A DNA stretch of 33,811 nt from Mycobacterium sp. (GTDB lineage Bacteria > Actinomycetota > Actinomycetes > Mycobacteriales > Mycobacteriaceae): positions 1 to 33,811 of the forward strand of contig NZ_VYIK01000047.1 of NCBI RefSeq assembly GCF_008709575.1, read 5' to 3'. This document shows, one piece after another, positions 1-9,675 of this stretch (position 1 is the stretch's first letter; every line of letters starts with the position of its first letter). The notes below the pieces were generated by a model. The model was not told where the DNA came from and made no database searches. It saw nothing but the letters and a program-made list of their open reading frames with translations. The translations under genes and the position numbers were made by a program.

Positions 1-386
1 GTGGTGGTCTTGCCGTTGGTGCCGGTGACGGCCAGCCAGCGCCGCGCCGGCCCGTAGTGACCGACAGCGTCGAGCCGCCAAGCCAGCTCGACGTCCCCCC
101 AGATCGGCACCCCGGCCGCCGCGGCGGCGGCCAGCACCGGCGCCGTCGGCCGGAAGCCGGGACTGGTGACGACCAGGGCGTAGTCGGTGATGTTGGCGGC
201 GGCGCTCGACGGGCTCACCGCCGGTGTTCCCGCGTCGGCGTGGCGTTGCCGGGTAGCCGGGTCGTCGTCGCACAGCGTCGCCGCCACATCGAGCGTGCCC
301 AGCGCTGCCAGCACCGAGCGGCCGGACACCCCACCGCCGGCGACCAACACCGGGGCGCCGGGAGCAAGCGGATGCAGGCCGGTCAC
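1..386 (-). CDS. murD: MurD, UDP-N-acetylmuramoylalanine--D-glutamate ligase (N-terminal part)
   Basis: This cytoplasmic ATP-dependent ligase adds D-glutamate to UDP-MurNAc-L-alanine in peptidoglycan precursor synthesis. Only the first 128 or so residues lie in the window; the gene runs off the left edge. The GTG start at 386 follows the mraY stop by one base, so the two are probably translationally coupled. The visible part has the N-terminal UDP-binding Rossmann region ([17 protein letters not shown]) and ends just at the ATP-binding motif VTGTNGKTT, as in Mur ligases. The segment [14 protein letters not shown] is typical of mycobacterial MurD. Identification is firm; nothing can be said of the catalytic centre or C-terminal domain. 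Confidence 0.93.
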   Translation of the reverse strand, partial: MTGLHPLAPGAPVLVAGGGVSGRSVLAALGTLDVAATLCDDDPATRQRHADAGTPAVSPSSAAANITDYALVVTSPGFRPTAPVLAAAAAAGVPIWGDVELAWRLDAVGHYGPARRWLAVTGTNGKTT

Positions 387-387
387 G

Positions 388-1464
388 TCAACCGCCGGTG
401 GCGGCCAGCCACTCGCTGTAGAACAGCGCCACACCAAGCCCACAACTGATCGCGGTCAGCAACCAAAACCGGATGATCACCGTGGTCTCCGCCCAGCCGA
501 CCAGCTCGAAATGGTGATGGAACGGCGCCATCCGGAACATCCGCCGTCCAGTGCTGCGGAATGCCAGGATCTGCAGCACAACGGAGGTGATCTCGGCGAC
601 GAACAACGAGCCGAGCACCACCGCAAGCAGTTCGGTGCGGCTGCACACCGACAGTCCCGCGATGATGCCGCCCAGCGCCAGCGAGCCGGTGTCACCCATG
701 AAGATCTTGGCCGGAGCGGCATTCCACCACAGAAAACCGATACAGGCGCCCGCGGTCGCCGCGGCGACCAGCGCCAAATCCAGCGGATCGCGCACGTTGT
801 AGCAGCCCAGCCCCGGTGCGGTGGCGCAGGCATTGCGGTACTGCCAGAACGTGATCAGCACGTAGGCGGCGGTGACCATCGCCATGGCGCCGCCGGCCAG
901 GCCGTCCAGGCCGTCGGTGAAGTTCACTGCGTTCGACCAGGCATAGACGATGAGCACGCAGAACAAGACGAACAACGGGGGTGCCAAGGTGACGGTCGCG
1001 ATCTCACGCACATAGGACAAGCTGGGGCTGGCCGGGGCGAGGTCGTTGTTGCGGAATCCCATCACCAGCACACCGAACAGCACAGCGGCGCCGATCTGTC
1101 CGACCGTTTTGGCGGTCTTGTTCAATCCGAGGTTGCGCGAGCGGCGGATTTTGATCAGGTCGTCGACGAATCCGACGGCACCCAGCACGGTGGCCAGCAT
1201 CAGCACCAGCAGACCGGATGTGGACGGGCCCTCACCCTGCAACGCCAGGCCGACGACGTGGGCGCCCAGATAGCCCGACCAGATTCCGGCCAGGATCGCC
1301 ACCCCGCCCATCGACGGGGTGCCGCGCTTGGTGTGGTGGGTCGGCGGCACGTCCTCGCGGATCTCGTGTCCGAAGCCCTGCCTGGTGAACAGCCGGATCA
1401 GCACCGGGGTCAGCATGATGGCCACCGTCAGCGCGATCGCGACGGCGACGAGGATTTCGATCAT
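388..1464 (-). CDS. mraY: MraY, phospho-N-acetylmuramoyl-pentapeptide transferase
   Basis: MraY is an integral membrane enzyme that transfers phospho-MurNAc-pentapeptide from UDP to decaprenyl phosphate, making lipid I. The 358-residue product is the usual length and has about ten hydrophobic segments. Family motifs are intact: DDLIK at 101-105 (Mg-binding aspartates), NFTDGLDG at 181-188, FMGDTGS at 255-261 and HHHFE at 316-320. The ATG at 1464 overlaps the murF stop as ATGA, and the stop sits one base before the murD start. It is therefore a coupled member of the dcw operon. No anomaly seen. Confidence 0.97.
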   Translation of the reverse strand: MIEILVAVAIALTVAIMLTPVLIRLFTRQGFGHEIREDVPPTHHTKRGTPSMGGVAILAGIWSGYLGAHVVGLALQGEGPSTSGLLVLMLATVLGAVGFVDDLIKIRRSRNLGLNKTAKTVGQIGAAVLFGVLVMGFRNNDLAPASPSLSYVREIATVTLAPPLFVLFCVLIVYAWSNAVNFTDGLDGLAGGAMAMVTAAYVLITFWQYRNACATAPGLGCYNVRDPLDLALVAAATAGACIGFLWWNAAPAKIFMGDTGSLALGGIIAGLSVCSRTELLAVVLGSLFVAEITSVVLQILAFRSTGRRMFRMAPFHHHFELVGWAETTVIIRFWLLTAISCGLGVALFYSEWLAATGG

Positions 1465-3011
1465 CGGCCGCGGTCCGTCGGCAACGGGCGTGCCGCCCGA
1501 GGGGGGACGCGGCCCGTCGGCTCAGCGTCGGCGATCAGCGCATCGCCAAGATCCCCCAGCCCGGCCGAGTTGGAGGCCTTGACCAGCACCACATCCCCCG
1601 GCCGCAGTTCGGCCCGCAACAATGCCAGGGCAGCCTCGGCGTCGGCGACGAGGCTGGCCCTGTTGGCAGCATCGGCCCCCCACGAGCTCTCCATGACCGC
1701 ACCGTGGTGCATGGCGCTCATAGCCCTCCCCATTCCGACGACAACGAGTCGAGACACATCTAAGCGCACAGCCAGCCGGCCGATGCGGTCATGCTCGGAT
1801 ATCGCGTCGTCGCCGAGTTCGGCCATCTCGCCGAGCACCGCCCAGCTGCGCCGCCCCCCCCGGGTCATCCAGGCCAGCGCCTGCAGACCGGCCCGCATCG
1901 AATCCGGGTTGGCGTTGTAGGCGTCGTCGATCACGGTCACCCCGTCGGCGCGGGTTGTCACCTGCATCCGGTGCATTGACGCCGGATGCGCATCGGCCAG
2001 CGCGGCCGCCACCTGCTCGACTCCGGCCCCGCAGTGCAGCGCGACCGCCGCCGCGCACAGCGCGTTGCTGACCTGGTGGTCGCCGTGTACGGCCAGTTGC
2101 ACCCGGGCGGCGCAGTCACCGGCGTGCAGCGTGAAGCATGCCCTGGCCAGTTCGTCGAGGGTCACCGGGCCGGCCCAGACGTCGGCCGGTCCGGCGCGGC
2201 TGACCGTGATTACCCGGGCGGCGGTTTTGTCGGCCATCGCAGCCACCACCGGGTCGTCGACGTTGAGGACGACCGCGCCGGATCGTGGAACAGATTGCGG
2301 CAATTCGGCTTTGGTCTCGGCGATGGCCTGCCGGGAGCCGAACTCGCCCAGGTGCGCGGTGCCGACGTTGAGCACCACGCCGACTGTGGGCGGGGCGATA
2401 GCCGCCAGTGCGGCGATATTGCCCGGACGGCGGGCCGAGAGCTCCAAAACCAGGTAGTCGGTGCTTTCGGTGGCACGCAGCACCGTCCAGGGGTGGCCCA
2501 GCTCGTTGTTGAACGAGCCCGGCGGTGCCACCACCTCTCCGAGCGGCGCCAGCGCCGCGGCGAGCAGGTCCTTGGTCGAGGTTTTGCCCGATGAGCCGGT
2601 GATCCCGACGATGGTCAGCCCCTTTTCGACCAGGCGTGTCGCCACCTCCGACGCCAGTTTGGCCAGCGCGGCCAGCACCGCCGCACCCGACCCGTCGGTG
2701 TCGTGCCGGAGAACCCCGGCACGACCTTCTGCGTACGGGTCGGGGACGGGCGGTGCGACCACGATCGCGGGCACCCCGACCGGACGGGCGGCCAGCACGG
2801 CGACCGCGCCGGCCGCCACCGCCGCGGCGGCGTGGTCGTGCCCGTCGGTGCGGGCGCCCGGGAGCGCCACGAACAAGCCGCCGGGCGTGACCCGGCGCGA
2901 GTCGAACTCGACGGTGCCGGTCACGTGCAGCTCGGCGGCGGCCTGCGGGGTGATGCCGGCCAGCCGCCCGCCGACGATATCGGCGATCTGGGCCACGGTC
3001 AGATCGATCAC
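1461..3011 (-). CDS. murF: MurF, UDP-MurNAc-tripeptide--D-Ala-D-Ala ligase
   Basis: MurF adds D-alanyl-D-alanine to UDP-MurNAc-tripeptide, completing the pentapeptide precursor in the cytoplasm. I start it at GTG 3011, which overlaps the murE stop (GTGA). This gives 516 residues beginning [15 protein letters not shown], close to the length of known mycobacterial MurF. The open frame extends further upstream, but that part lies inside murE in another frame and is not family-like. The P-loop [13 protein letters not shown] is near residues 135-147. [15 protein letters not shown] marks the C-terminal part of the central domain. A stop/start overlap (ATGA) links it to mraY. Confidence 0.95.
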   Translation of the reverse strand: MIDLTVAQIADIVGGRLAGITPQAAAELHVTGTVEFDSRRVTPGGLFVALPGARTDGHDHAAAAVAAGAVAVLAARPVGVPAIVVAPPVPDPYAEGRAGVLRHDTDGSGAAVLAALAKLASEVATRLVEKGLTIVGITGSSGKTSTKDLLAAALAPLGEVVAPPGSFNNELGHPWTVLRATESTDYLVLELSARRPGNIAALAAIAPPTVGVVLNVGTAHLGEFGSRQAIAETKAELPQSVPRSGAVVLNVDDPVVAAMADKTAARVITVSRAGPADVWAGPVTLDELARACFTLHAGDCAARVQLAVHGDHQVSNALCAAAVALHCGAGVEQVAAALADAHPASMHRMQVTTRADGVTVIDDAYNANPDSMRAGLQALAWMTRGGRRSWAVLGEMAELGDDAISEHDRIGRLAVRLDVSRLVVVGMGRAMSAMHHGAVMESSWGADAANRASLVADAEAALALLRAELRPGDVVLVKASNSAGLGDLGDALIADAEPTGRVPPRAARPLPTDRGR

Positions 3012-4555
3012 GCCCGCTCCCGAAGAGCCGCGGCCAGCTCGACGCGGTCGTCGAACGGGCGGGTCTGCCCGGCCGCGCTCTGCCCGGTTTCGTGCCCTTT
3101 GCCGGTGATCAGCACCACGTCGCCCGGGCCCGCCCAGCCGACCGCATACCGGATGGCCGCCCGCCGGTCGCCGATCTCGACGATGGCCGCGGCGCTGCCG
3201 GCGCCCGCGGCGCCGCGCAGGATCTCGCGGCGAATCGCCGCCGGGTCTTCCCCGCGCGGGTTGTCGTCGGTGACGACGACAAGGTCGGCCAGCTCGGCGG
3301 CGATCCTGCCCATGGGCTCCCGCTTGCCGGGGTCGCGGTCGCCGCCGGCGCCGAACACCACTGCCAGCCGGCTGCCGGGACGGCGAACGGCGTGCAACAC
3401 CGCGCGCAACGCGCCCGGCTTGTGGGCGTAGTCGACCAGCGCGAAAAAGTCCTGGCCGCAATCGACCTGCTCTAAGCGCCCCGGGACGGTCGCGTCACGC
3501 AGCCCCACCGCCGCCTGCTCCGGCGAAACTCCTAGACAATCCACAATGGCCAGTGCGACAAGCGCATTGGCGATGTTGTAGCCGCCGGGCAATCGGATTC
3601 CCACCCGATGGTGCACCCCGGCCGGGTCGACCGCGGTGAACTCGCTGCCGGCGGCGTCGGCGGCCACGTCCTCGGCGCGCCAGTCGGCGGCATGACCGGC
3701 GGCGCTGACGGTGATCGGGGTACCGGCCCGAGCGGCCATCGCGCGACCGCCGTCGTCGTCGACGCAGACCACCGCGGTGTGGGCGTGCAGCGGCGAGGCC
3801 GGATCGAACAACCGCGCTTTGGCCTCGAAATACTCGGCCATGCTCCCGTGGAAGTCGAGATGGTCGCGGGACAGGTTGGTGAAACCGCCCACCGCGAAGC
3901 GGACACCGTCGACTCGGCCCAGCGCCAGGGCGTGACTGGACACCTCCATCACGACGGTGTCGACCCCGCTTGCGGCCATCGCCGCGAGCTGGGCCTGCAG
4001 TGCAGGCGCCTCGGGGGTGGTCAGCACACTGGGCACCTCGGCGCCGTCGACACGGGCGCCGATGGTGCCGATCAGACCCACCGTCCGCCCGGCCGCCCGC
4101 AAACCGGCCTCGACCAGATAGGTCGTCGTGGTCTTGCCCGAGGTTCCGGTGATCCCGACGACGACGAGCCGCTGGGACGGGTGGCCGTAGACCGTGGCCG
4201 CCAGTTCGCCGAGCACTCTGCGCGGCGCCGGGTGAACCAGCACCGGGACGGAGCCGGGCCGGCAGCCGGCCAACTCCGCCACCCCGGCCGCATCGGTGAA
4301 CACCGCCACGGCGCCGCGTTCCACCGCCGCGCCCGCGTAGCGGGCACCGTGCGTCGAGGTGCCGCTCAGGGCCGCGAACAGATCACCGGGCAGGGCGTCT
4401 TGGGCTCGCAGCGTCACCCCGGTGACCCGCAGGTCGGGGATTGCCCCGCCGGCGGGCGACCCGGCCGCGGACACCGCGCCAACCTGGGCGGCCAGCGCCG
4501 ACAACAACACCCCCGGACCGGCGCCGGGCCGCAGCGCAGTGGGCACCGTCATCAC
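3008..4555 (-). CDS. murE: MurE, UDP-MurNAc-L-Ala-D-Glu--meso-diaminopimelate ligase
   Basis: MurE adds meso-diaminopimelate to UDP-MurNAc-dipeptide. The P-loop [12 protein letters not shown] lies near residues 134-145. The diaminopimelate-selecting motif DNPRGED is present, which separates it from lysine-adding MurE. About 515 residues. Three starts are possible: GTG 4555, ATG 4552 and GTG 4546. A strong GGAGG at 4556-4560 abuts the first two and is better spaced (nine bases) for GTG 4546, so the true protein may be three residues shorter than annotated. Its stop overlaps the murF start. Unlike the other dcw genes here it is preceded by a 200-base gap from pbpB, so it may have its own promoter or control site. 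Confidence 0.95.
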   Translation of the reverse strand: MMTVPTALRPGAGPGVLLSALAAQVGAVSAAGSPAGGAIPDLRVTGVTLRAQDALPGDLFAALSGTSTHGARYAGAAVERGAVAVFTDAAGVAELAGCRPGSVPVLVHPAPRRVLGELAATVYGHPSQRLVVVGITGTSGKTTTTYLVEAGLRAAGRTVGLIGTIGARVDGAEVPSVLTTPEAPALQAQLAAMAASGVDTVVMEVSSHALALGRVDGVRFAVGGFTNLSRDHLDFHGSMAEYFEAKARLFDPASPLHAHTAVVCVDDDGGRAMAARAGTPITVSAAGHAADWRAEDVAADAAGSEFTAVDPAGVHHRVGIRLPGGYNIANALVALAIVDCLGVSPEQAAVGLRDATVPGRLEQVDCGQDFFALVDYAHKPGALRAVLHAVRRPGSRLAVVFGAGGDRDPGKREPMGRIAAELADLVVVTDDNPRGEDPAAIRREILRGAAGAGSAAAIVEIGDRRAAIRYAVGWAGPGDVVLITGKGHETGQSAAGQTRPFDDRVELAAALRERA

Positions 4556-4644
4556 CTCCGTCTGCTGTCAGCGATGACACCTTATCCAGGGTTGCCTGGT
4601 TGCTCCCGGCGCATAGGACGCGGTCACGGTTGGGGCCTGGCGGC

Positions 4645-4698
4645 CGTGACGGTGGCGTCACGCTCGCCGGCCGCCGTGACGCTAGCGTAACGTTCGCC
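4645..4698. repeat. Two tandem 30-base units, each with an 18-base palindrome, in the pbpB-murE gap
   Basis: The palindrome CGTGACG-GTGG-CGTCACG (4645-4662) is perfect. A second, CGTGACG-CTAG-CGTAACG (4675-4692), has one mismatch. Their centres are exactly 30 bases apart, about three helical turns, and the following TCGCCG is also repeated. A further half-site, GGTCACGG, lies at 4622-4629. The block is 90-150 bases upstream of murE and just past the pbpB stop. It could be a dimeric repressor or activator operator for murE, or a pair of RNA hairpins between pbpB and murE. There is no T-tract, so it is not an ordinary intrinsic terminator. The GTGA...TCAC arms are two bases too far apart for a standard CRP site. 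Confidence 0.6.
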
Positions 4699-4755
4699 GC
4701 GTCGGCGAAACCTGTCGCCCGACACTGCCGGGAGCACGGCGCCATGCACCGATCG

Positions 4756-6681
4756 CTACAGCTCCTGCAGCGTCAACGGCGGCCCGGGATCGGGTGACAG
4801 CGGGACATCCTCACGCTGCATCAGCCAGGAGGCGAGGGTGTGGAACAGCGGCGCCGCCGAGGTTCCCGGCGAGCCGTCGGCGGCGCGGTGCGGATTGTCC
4901 ATCATGACGGCGATGACATAACGCGGGTCGTCGGCCGGTGCCATACCGGCGAAGCTGATCCAGTAGACATCGTCGAAGTAGCAGCCGCAGGCCGGGTTGA
5001 TCTGCTGGGCCGTCCCCGTTTTGCCGGCGACCTGATAACCGTCGAGCGCGGCCTGCGGGGCGGTGCCCTGCTGGACGCCCGTCGGGTCGCGCTGCACCAC
5101 CGCCCGCAGCATGTCGCGCACCGTGTGCGCGGTCTGCGCCGATACCACTTGCACACCGTCGGGCCGCGGCTCCTCGGTGCGGCTGCCGTCCGGCGCGATC
5201 GTCGCCTTCACGACCCGTGGCGGGATCCGCAGCCCGTCGTTGGCAATCGCCTGATACATCCCGGCCAGCTGCAACAAGGTCATCGAAAGCCCCTGCCCGA
5301 TAGGCAGGTTGGCGAAGGTGCTGCCCGACCACTGATCGATCGGCGGTACCAGCCCCGCACTCTCGCCGGGCAGTCCGACACCGGTGCGCTGACCCAGGCC
5401 GAACTTTTTCAGCATGTCGAAAAACCGTTGCGGGCCGACTCGCTGGGCCAACATCAGGGTGCCCACGTTGGACGACTTGCCGAACACCCCGGTGGTGGTG
5501 TACCGGGCCAGGCCGTGCGCCCAGGCATCGTGGACGTCCACGCCGCCCAGGTGGATCGAGCCGGGCACCGACAGCACCTCGTCGGGGTTGCTCAGGCCGT
5601 ATTCGATGACGGCGGAGGCGGTGACGATCTTGTTCACCGATCCGGGCTCGTACGGTGCACTCACCGGCGGGTTGCCCATCTGCTTGTCACCCTGTCGCCC
5701 GATGTCCTGCGACGGGTCGAAGGTGTTGTCGCTTGCCATCGCCAGCACCTCAGCGGTCTTGGCATCGAGCACGACGGCCGAGACGGTGCGGGCGCCCGAG
5801 GCGTTCTTGGCCTGTTGCACCTGTTGCTGGACGTAGAACTGGATGTCGTTGTCCACGGTGAGCTGCACGGTCGAACCATTGACCGCCCGGTGCTGGTTGC
5901 GGTAGCTGCCGGGGATCACCACCCCGTCGGAGCCGCGGTCGTAGGTGATCGAGCCGTCGGTGCCGGCCAGCACGGCGTCCAGCGAGTCCTCCAGGCCCAG
6001 CAGCCCGTGCCCGTCCCAGCCGACGCCGCCGACGATGTTGGCGGCCAGTGATCCGCCCGGGTACTGGCGCAGGTCCTGCCGCTCGGCGCCGACCTCGGGG
6101 TACTTCGCGGTGATCGCACTGGCGAGAGCCGGATCGACGGCGCGGGCCAGATAGACGAACGTCTGGTCACTGCGCAGCTTTTTCGCCACGGTGGCCGCGT
6201 CGGGCTTGTTGTTGAGCCGAGTCGCGACCTCGACGGCGATGTCGTGCAGCCGCTGCTGCGGATCCGGGGCGCCGGGGTCCTTGTGTTTGGCTTCGGCGAG
6301 CTGCTTGCGGATCCGGCGTGGCTGGAACGTCAGCGCGCGGGCTTCCACGGTGAAGGCGAGTTGAGCATTGTTACGGTCGATGATGCTGCCGCGCACGGCT
6401 TTTTCGGCATCGGTGACCTTGAGTTGGCCGGCTGCCTCGGCGCGCAAACCGGCTGCATGCGGCACCTGCAGGTAGAACAGTTGGGCGGCCGCCACGATCA
6501 ACGCCAGGAAGATCACCGCGTTGCCGGTTCGGTGCCGGAATGCGAACGACGCGCCGGCCACCGGCACGTCGACGGCCTGGCGGGTACGCCGGTCCCGTGC
6601 CGAATGCCCCGGGGCAGTGGTCCTTGGCCGCGGTGGTCCTTTCGGCGCCCTGGCGGGCCGTGCGGGATGGGCCGTTCTCAT
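4756..6681 (-). CDS. pbpB: PbpB (FtsI/PBP3), septal peptidoglycan transpeptidase
   Basis: Class B penicillin-binding protein that cross-links septal peptidoglycan. The 641-residue product has a basic, proline-rich cytoplasmic tail of about 50 residues, one membrane segment (about 54-72) and a periplasmic dimerisation plus transpeptidase region. Active-site motifs are complete: SVNK at 348-351 (catalytic Ser348), SSN at 403-405 and KTG at 554-556. CGCYF near 565-569 resembles the mycobacterial protein. The ATG overlaps the stop of the ftsL-like gene (ATGA), so the two division partners are co-translated. It is followed by the 200-base gap before murE. In M. tuberculosis, as I recall, this gap holds a PE_PGRS gene and other ORFs, absent here. 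Confidence 0.96.
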   Translation of the reverse strand: MRTAHPARPARAPKGPPRPRTTAPGHSARDRRTRQAVDVPVAGASFAFRHRTGNAVIFLALIVAAAQLFYLQVPHAAGLRAEAAGQLKVTDAEKAVRGSIIDRNNAQLAFTVEARALTFQPRRIRKQLAEAKHKDPGAPDPQQRLHDIAVEVATRLNNKPDAATVAKKLRSDQTFVYLARAVDPALASAITAKYPEVGAERQDLRQYPGGSLAANIVGGVGWDGHGLLGLEDSLDAVLAGTDGSITYDRGSDGVVIPGSYRNQHRAVNGSTVQLTVDNDIQFYVQQQVQQAKNASGARTVSAVVLDAKTAEVLAMASDNTFDPSQDIGRQGDKQMGNPPVSAPYEPGSVNKIVTASAVIEYGLSNPDEVLSVPGSIHLGGVDVHDAWAHGLARYTTTGVFGKSSNVGTLMLAQRVGPQRFFDMLKKFGLGQRTGVGLPGESAGLVPPIDQWSGSTFANLPIGQGLSMTLLQLAGMYQAIANDGLRIPPRVVKATIAPDGSRTEEPRPDGVQVVSAQTAHTVRDMLRAVVQRDPTGVQQGTAPQAALDGYQVAGKTGTAQQINPACGCYFDDVYWISFAGMAPADDPRYVIAVMMDNPHRAADGSPGTSAAPLFHTLASWLMQREDVPLSPDPGPPLTLQEL

Positions 6682-7730
6682 CGGGCCGCACCGGGAGTCG
6701 CGGCGGTCAGCGGACCGAACTGCTCACCGCCCGGCGGCGTTGCCGCGAACGGACCCGGCGGAGCGGGTGCGACGCCGCCAGCAGGGTTCACGGGCCCGGC
6801 GGGCGGCGGAGCCGCAGCCGGCCCGGGGTCCGGCGCGGTGGCGGCACCCGGGCGGCCCGACAGGTGCTGGGTGCCCAGCGTCGTGGCCCCGTCGGGGTCG
6901 CGGACCAGCACCTCGGGTCCGGCTGCCGGAATGCCCGCCGTGCCGGGTCCCGGCGATACCAGCATCGGTACCTCCACCGGATTGACCGGCGGGGCCGGCG
7001 GCAGCACCGGCTTGCCGGGTTGTTGCGGCTTGTCGTCGGGCAGCTTGGTGTTCAGCGGCGGCGGCGGTATGCCCTCGGCCGGCTTGGGCGTCCCGACCAC
7101 CACCCAGTTGCCGGCCGGATCCCGGAGCAGATGGGCGGCGTCCTTCGACGGGATCATTCCCAGGTTGCGGGCGGCCTCGGCTAATTCCGGCGCCGCCTGG
7201 GCCTCCCGCACGTCGCGTTCGAGAGCCTCCTTCTGCTGCTGCAGCAGCTGGTTCTTCGTGCGGGCGCTGCCCAACTGGTAGGACCGCTCGGCGGCGTCGG
7301 TGGACAGCCACAAGGTCACACCCAGCCCGACGCCCAGAGCACCGATGACCAGCACCACGAACGGCACCTTGCTGGCCAGGGTGCGCGGGCTCAGGTCGAT
7401 CGCCGCCAGCCTGCTCAGCAGCCGCTCCCGCAAGGGTCGACGAACCACTTTGGGGGCCTTGGCTTTCCGTGCCCTGGCCCGGGCCTTGGCCTGGCTGGTG
7501 GTCGTGGGGCGGGCCAATCGCTCGGCCGGCCGCGGCATGGGAGCGGTTTGCGGGGCGGACCGTGGCGTTCGTGGTTCCCGGGCAGGAGCCGACGCCTTCC
7601 CCGGCCGTGGCCGGGAGCGGCGTCGCGACATCGGCTCGGCGGTCCGGTGCCCGGGGTGTGCGGAGCCGCGCCGTCGCTCGCCGTCGCGATGGCGCGCCGA
7701 TTCACGCGCCGATTCACGTTTAGCCGGCAT
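6678..7730 (-). CDS. FtsL-like proline-rich membrane division protein (Rv2164c family)
   Basis: The product is a bitopic membrane protein of about 350 residues lying in the ftsL position between rsmH and pbpB. It has an Arg/Lys/Pro-rich cytoplasmic region (1-120), a membrane helix (about 123-143), a short coiled coil (about 151-190) and a long Pro/Gly/Ala-rich tail. FtsL pairs with FtsB and FtsQ and helps activate septal PBPs. I chose ATG 7730 (MPAKRES) because AAGGAGGGG sits seven bases upstream. A longer frame to 7799 would lie wholly within rsmH. The start overlaps the rsmH end by 11 bases and the stop overlaps the pbpB start. FtsL is inferred from position and layout, since sequence conservation in this family is weak. 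Confidence 0.85.
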   Translation of the reverse strand: MPAKRESARESARHRDGERRRGSAHPGHRTAEPMSRRRSRPRPGKASAPAREPRTPRSAPQTAPMPRPAERLARPTTTSQAKARARARKAKAPKVVRRPLRERLLSRLAAIDLSPRTLASKVPFVVLVIGALGVGLGVTLWLSTDAAERSYQLGSARTKNQLLQQQKEALERDVREAQAAPELAEAARNLGMIPSKDAAHLLRDPAGNWVVVGTPKPAEGIPPPPLNTKLPDDKPQQPGKPVLPPAPPVNPVEVPMLVSPGPGTAGIPAAGPEVLVRDPDGATTLGTQHLSGRPGAATAPDPGPAAAPPPAGPVNPAGGVAPAPPGPFAATPPGGEQFGPLTAATPGAAR

Positions 7731-8868
7731 CGATGCCCCTCCTTGCTGCCCGATGTTTGGGCTCGACCCGCTGCACGGCCCGCAGCCGCGCTCCGGCACT
7801 GCGCGGATTGCGCAGGACCTCGGCGTCGCCGGCGCGTTCCGCGCCGCGCGTCAACGCCGTGAACTGCGGCCCGTGCCCGGGCAGCTCGACCGGCAGACCG
7901 GCCGGGGTAGCCGACGCGGTGGCGGCGGCGAACGCCCGCTTGACGATGCGGTCCTCCAACGAGTGGTACGCCAGCACGGCGATACGCCCGTCGACGGCAA
8001 GCGCCTCCAGCGCTGCGGGCAGCGCAGCGGTCAACGAGTCCAGTTCGCCGTTGACCGCGATCCGCAGCGCCTGGAACGTGCGCTTGGCCGGATGCCCGCC
8101 GGTCCGCCGGGCCGGAGCCGGGATCACCCGATACACCAGCGCCACCAGCTCAGCGGTCGTGGTGAACGGGGTGTGCCCGCGCCGGCGGACGATGCCGGCG
8201 GCAATGCTGCGGGCGAACCGCTCTTCGCCGTAGCGGCGGAGGATATCGGTGAGGGCCTTCTCGTCGTAGGTGTTGACGATGTCTGAGGCGGTCAGCGGGG
8301 ACTCGGGGTCCATCCGCATATCCAGCGGCCCGTCGTGGGCGTAGGAGAATCCCCGCTCGGCACGGTCCAGTTGCATGGACGACACACCGAGGTCGAAAAG
8401 CACCGCGTCCACTGCGCCGGCATAACCGGCTGCGGTGAGCGCGGCGGCGATGCCGTCGTAGCGGGTATGCACCAGGGTGACCCGGTCGGCGAAACGCGCC
8501 AACCGCCGGCGCGCAAGCTCCAGCGCGTTCGGATCGCGATCGAGCCCGATCAACCGCAACCCCGGCAGCCCGGACAGGAATCGCTCGGCGTGCCCGGCTG
8601 CACCGATGGTGGCGTCGACCAGCACCGCGCCTGCTCCGCTGGGGTGATGGCGGGTCAGCGCCGGGGTGAGCAGTGCCACGCAGCGCTCGGCCAGCACGGG
8701 CATATGCCCGAAATCGCCGGTGTCTTGCGGCACGGCACCACCTCCCCGATGAGCCCGAACCCGGCGGGTGACCCGCGCACCGAGGTCCCTGTCCGAGGGC
8801 GCGAACCTGGCGTCGGGGAAGTACGTCAGGGTCGGTTCGGGCAGAGACCACGGTGCACGGGTAGCCAC
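7720..8868 (-). CDS. rsmH: RsmH (MraW), 16S rRNA C1402 N4-methyltransferase
   Basis: RsmH is an SAM-dependent enzyme that methylates C1402 of 16S rRNA in the ribosomal P site. The family body begins at HMPVLAERC. The SAM-binding motif [14 protein letters not shown], the segment [11 protein letters not shown] and the C-terminal [11 protein letters not shown] are all present. I start it at GTG 8868 ([11 protein letters not shown]), two bases after the mraZ stop, because mycobacterial homologues begin at this TRAPWSLPE block. An ATG at 8895 would add nine residues and overlap mraZ. The N-terminal extension of about 50 residues before HMPVL is typical of mycobacteria. It is the second gene of the dcw operon. 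Confidence 0.95.
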   Translation of the reverse strand: MATRAPWSLPEPTLTYFPDARFAPSDRDLGARVTRRVRAHRGGGAVPQDTGDFGHMPVLAERCVALLTPALTRHHPSGAGAVLVDATIGAAGHAERFLSGLPGLRLIGLDRDPNALELARRRLARFADRVTLVHTRYDGIAAALTAAGYAGAVDAVLFDLGVSSMQLDRAERGFSYAHDGPLDMRMDPESPLTASDIVNTYDEKALTDILRRYGEERFARSIAAGIVRRRGHTPFTTTAELVALVYRVIPAPARRTGGHPAKRTFQALRIAVNGELDSLTAALPAALEALAVDGRIAVLAYHSLEDRIVKRAFAAATASATPAGLPVELPGHGPQFTALTRGAERAGDAEVLRNPRSAGARLRAVQRVEPKHRAARRGIDAG

Positions 8869-8869
8869 C

Positions 8870-9301
8870 TCAGATGATGCCGCCGAGTACTTCATCGCTG
8901 GCTGCGGAGAAGTCTTCTTCGTGGGTCTGCTGGTAGTCCTGCCAGGCCCGAGCGTCCCAGATCTCCAGGTAGTCCACCGATCCGATCACCACGCAGTCCT
9001 TGGTGAGGTTGGCGTAACGGCGGTGGTCGGCCGACAACGTGATACGGCCCTGCGCATCGGGATGCTGCTCGTCGGTGGCAGCGGCGAGGTTGCGCAGGAA
9101 TGCCCGCGCCTGGGGGTTGCTTCGCGATGCCTTGCTGGCGCGGCGTGCGAGCTCTTCGAATTCCGCACGCGGGTAGACGGCCAGGCTGTGATCTTGACTT
9201 TTGGTCACCATCAACCCTCCTGCCAGCGCGTCGCGGAACTTCGCGGGCAACGTGAGCCGCCCCTTGTCGTCGAGTTTGGGCGTGTAGGTGCCCAGAAACA
9301 T
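8870..9301 (-). CDS. mraZ: MraZ, transcriptional regulator of the dcw operon
   Basis: MraZ is a 143-residue DNA-binding protein made of two tandem SpoVT/AbrB-like domains (about 7-52 and 80-125), assembling as a ring-shaped oligomer. The start [19 protein letters not shown] is diagnostic. The ATG at 9301 is preceded by AGGAGG. It is the first gene of the dcw operon, and in other bacteria it represses or activates its own promoter. Repeats fitting its known operator type lie 50 bases upstream (separate entry). Confidence 0.96.
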   Translation of the reverse strand: MFLGTYTPKLDDKGRLTLPAKFRDALAGGLMVTKSQDHSLAVYPRAEFEELARRASKASRSNPQARAFLRNLAAATDEQHPDAQGRITLSADHRRYANLTKDCVVIGSVDYLEIWDARAWQDYQQTHEEDFSAASDEVLGGII

Positions 9302-9350
9302 CCGGCCACCTCCTGCGACGGGGAGAGCCTGCGCTCAACCTCACGACTTC

Positions 9351-9376
9351 AGCCACCATACCCCACAATTCCCCAC
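9351..9376 (-). promoter_or_regulatory. Putative MraZ operator: GTGG repeats at 10-base spacing
   Basis: Reading the minus strand, GTGGGG occurs at 9376-9371 and again at 9366-9361, followed by a degenerate GTGGCT at 9356-9351, each ten bases apart. The first copy is preceded by AAA, giving AAAGTGGGG. Known MraZ sites are direct repeats of a TGGG/GTG core at 10-base period upstream of mraZ in E. coli and Mycoplasma. The position just downstream of the likely -10 would suit autorepression. The repeats are seen directly; the binding is inferred. Confidence 0.7.
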
Positions 9377-9383
9377 TTTGCTC

Positions 9384-9412
9384 CATCTATGGCCTCATCT
9401 TTTCGGTAACAA
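9384..9412 (-). promoter_or_regulatory. Candidate promoter of the dcw operon
   Basis: On the minus strand a TTGTTA (-35-like, 9412-9407) is followed after 17 bases by TAGATG (9389-9384); ATAGAT one base upstream is an alternative -10. A start near 9377 would place the GTGGGG repeats at the start site and give a leader of about 75 bases. The -35 is reasonable and the -10 is weak. Confidence 0.35.
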
Positions 9413-9630
9413 GGTGATTTGGACCCGTCTGCACCGGCGAAGCAGACGTGCGGGGAACGTGCGAGACCAGGGTTGGTGCCGAAGAAATCAGCAGATCAAC
9501 ATGGATAATGCCAAGGGACGGCCCTACCGTGGGACGCCGAAGTGGGGCGGAGTGGGGCTCGGTGCTAGCCGAATCGGGTCAGGCTTCACCGGCGACGAAA
9601 TCGCCGTGGGCAGCGCCCCCGGATCGGGCA
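9413..9630. other. Non-coding stretch between the dcw promoter and the DUF3040 terminator
   Basis: About 220 bases with no convincing gene on either strand: the short open frames here lack family features and good ribosome sites. It probably holds upstream promoter elements of the mraZ operon. I see no RNA gene or repeat. Confidence 0.4.
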
Positions 9631-9663
9631 GAAAAAAGAGGCAGCCGCGCCAGGCTGCCTCTT
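9631..9663 (-). terminator. Rho-independent terminator after the DUF3040 gene
   Basis: An 11-base perfect stem (arms 9653-9663 and 9636-9646, core GGCTGCCTCTT) with a six-base loop, followed on the minus strand by six T residues. It begins 12 bases beyond the stop at 9676. Such a clear intrinsic terminator is uncommon in mycobacteria. It insulates the dcw promoter from upstream transcription. Confidence 0.85.
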
Positions 9664-9675
9664 CGGGCCTCGACG

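Noticed and set aside
187..1920. Long plus-strand open frame of 577 codons opposite mraY and murF
   Set aside because: It is antisense to firmly identified genes, its product is Gln/His/Arg-rich low-complexity sequence, and such shadows are usual in high-GC DNA.
4645..4662. CRP/Cmr-type site
   Set aside because: The GTGA and TCAC arms are separated by eight bases rather than six.
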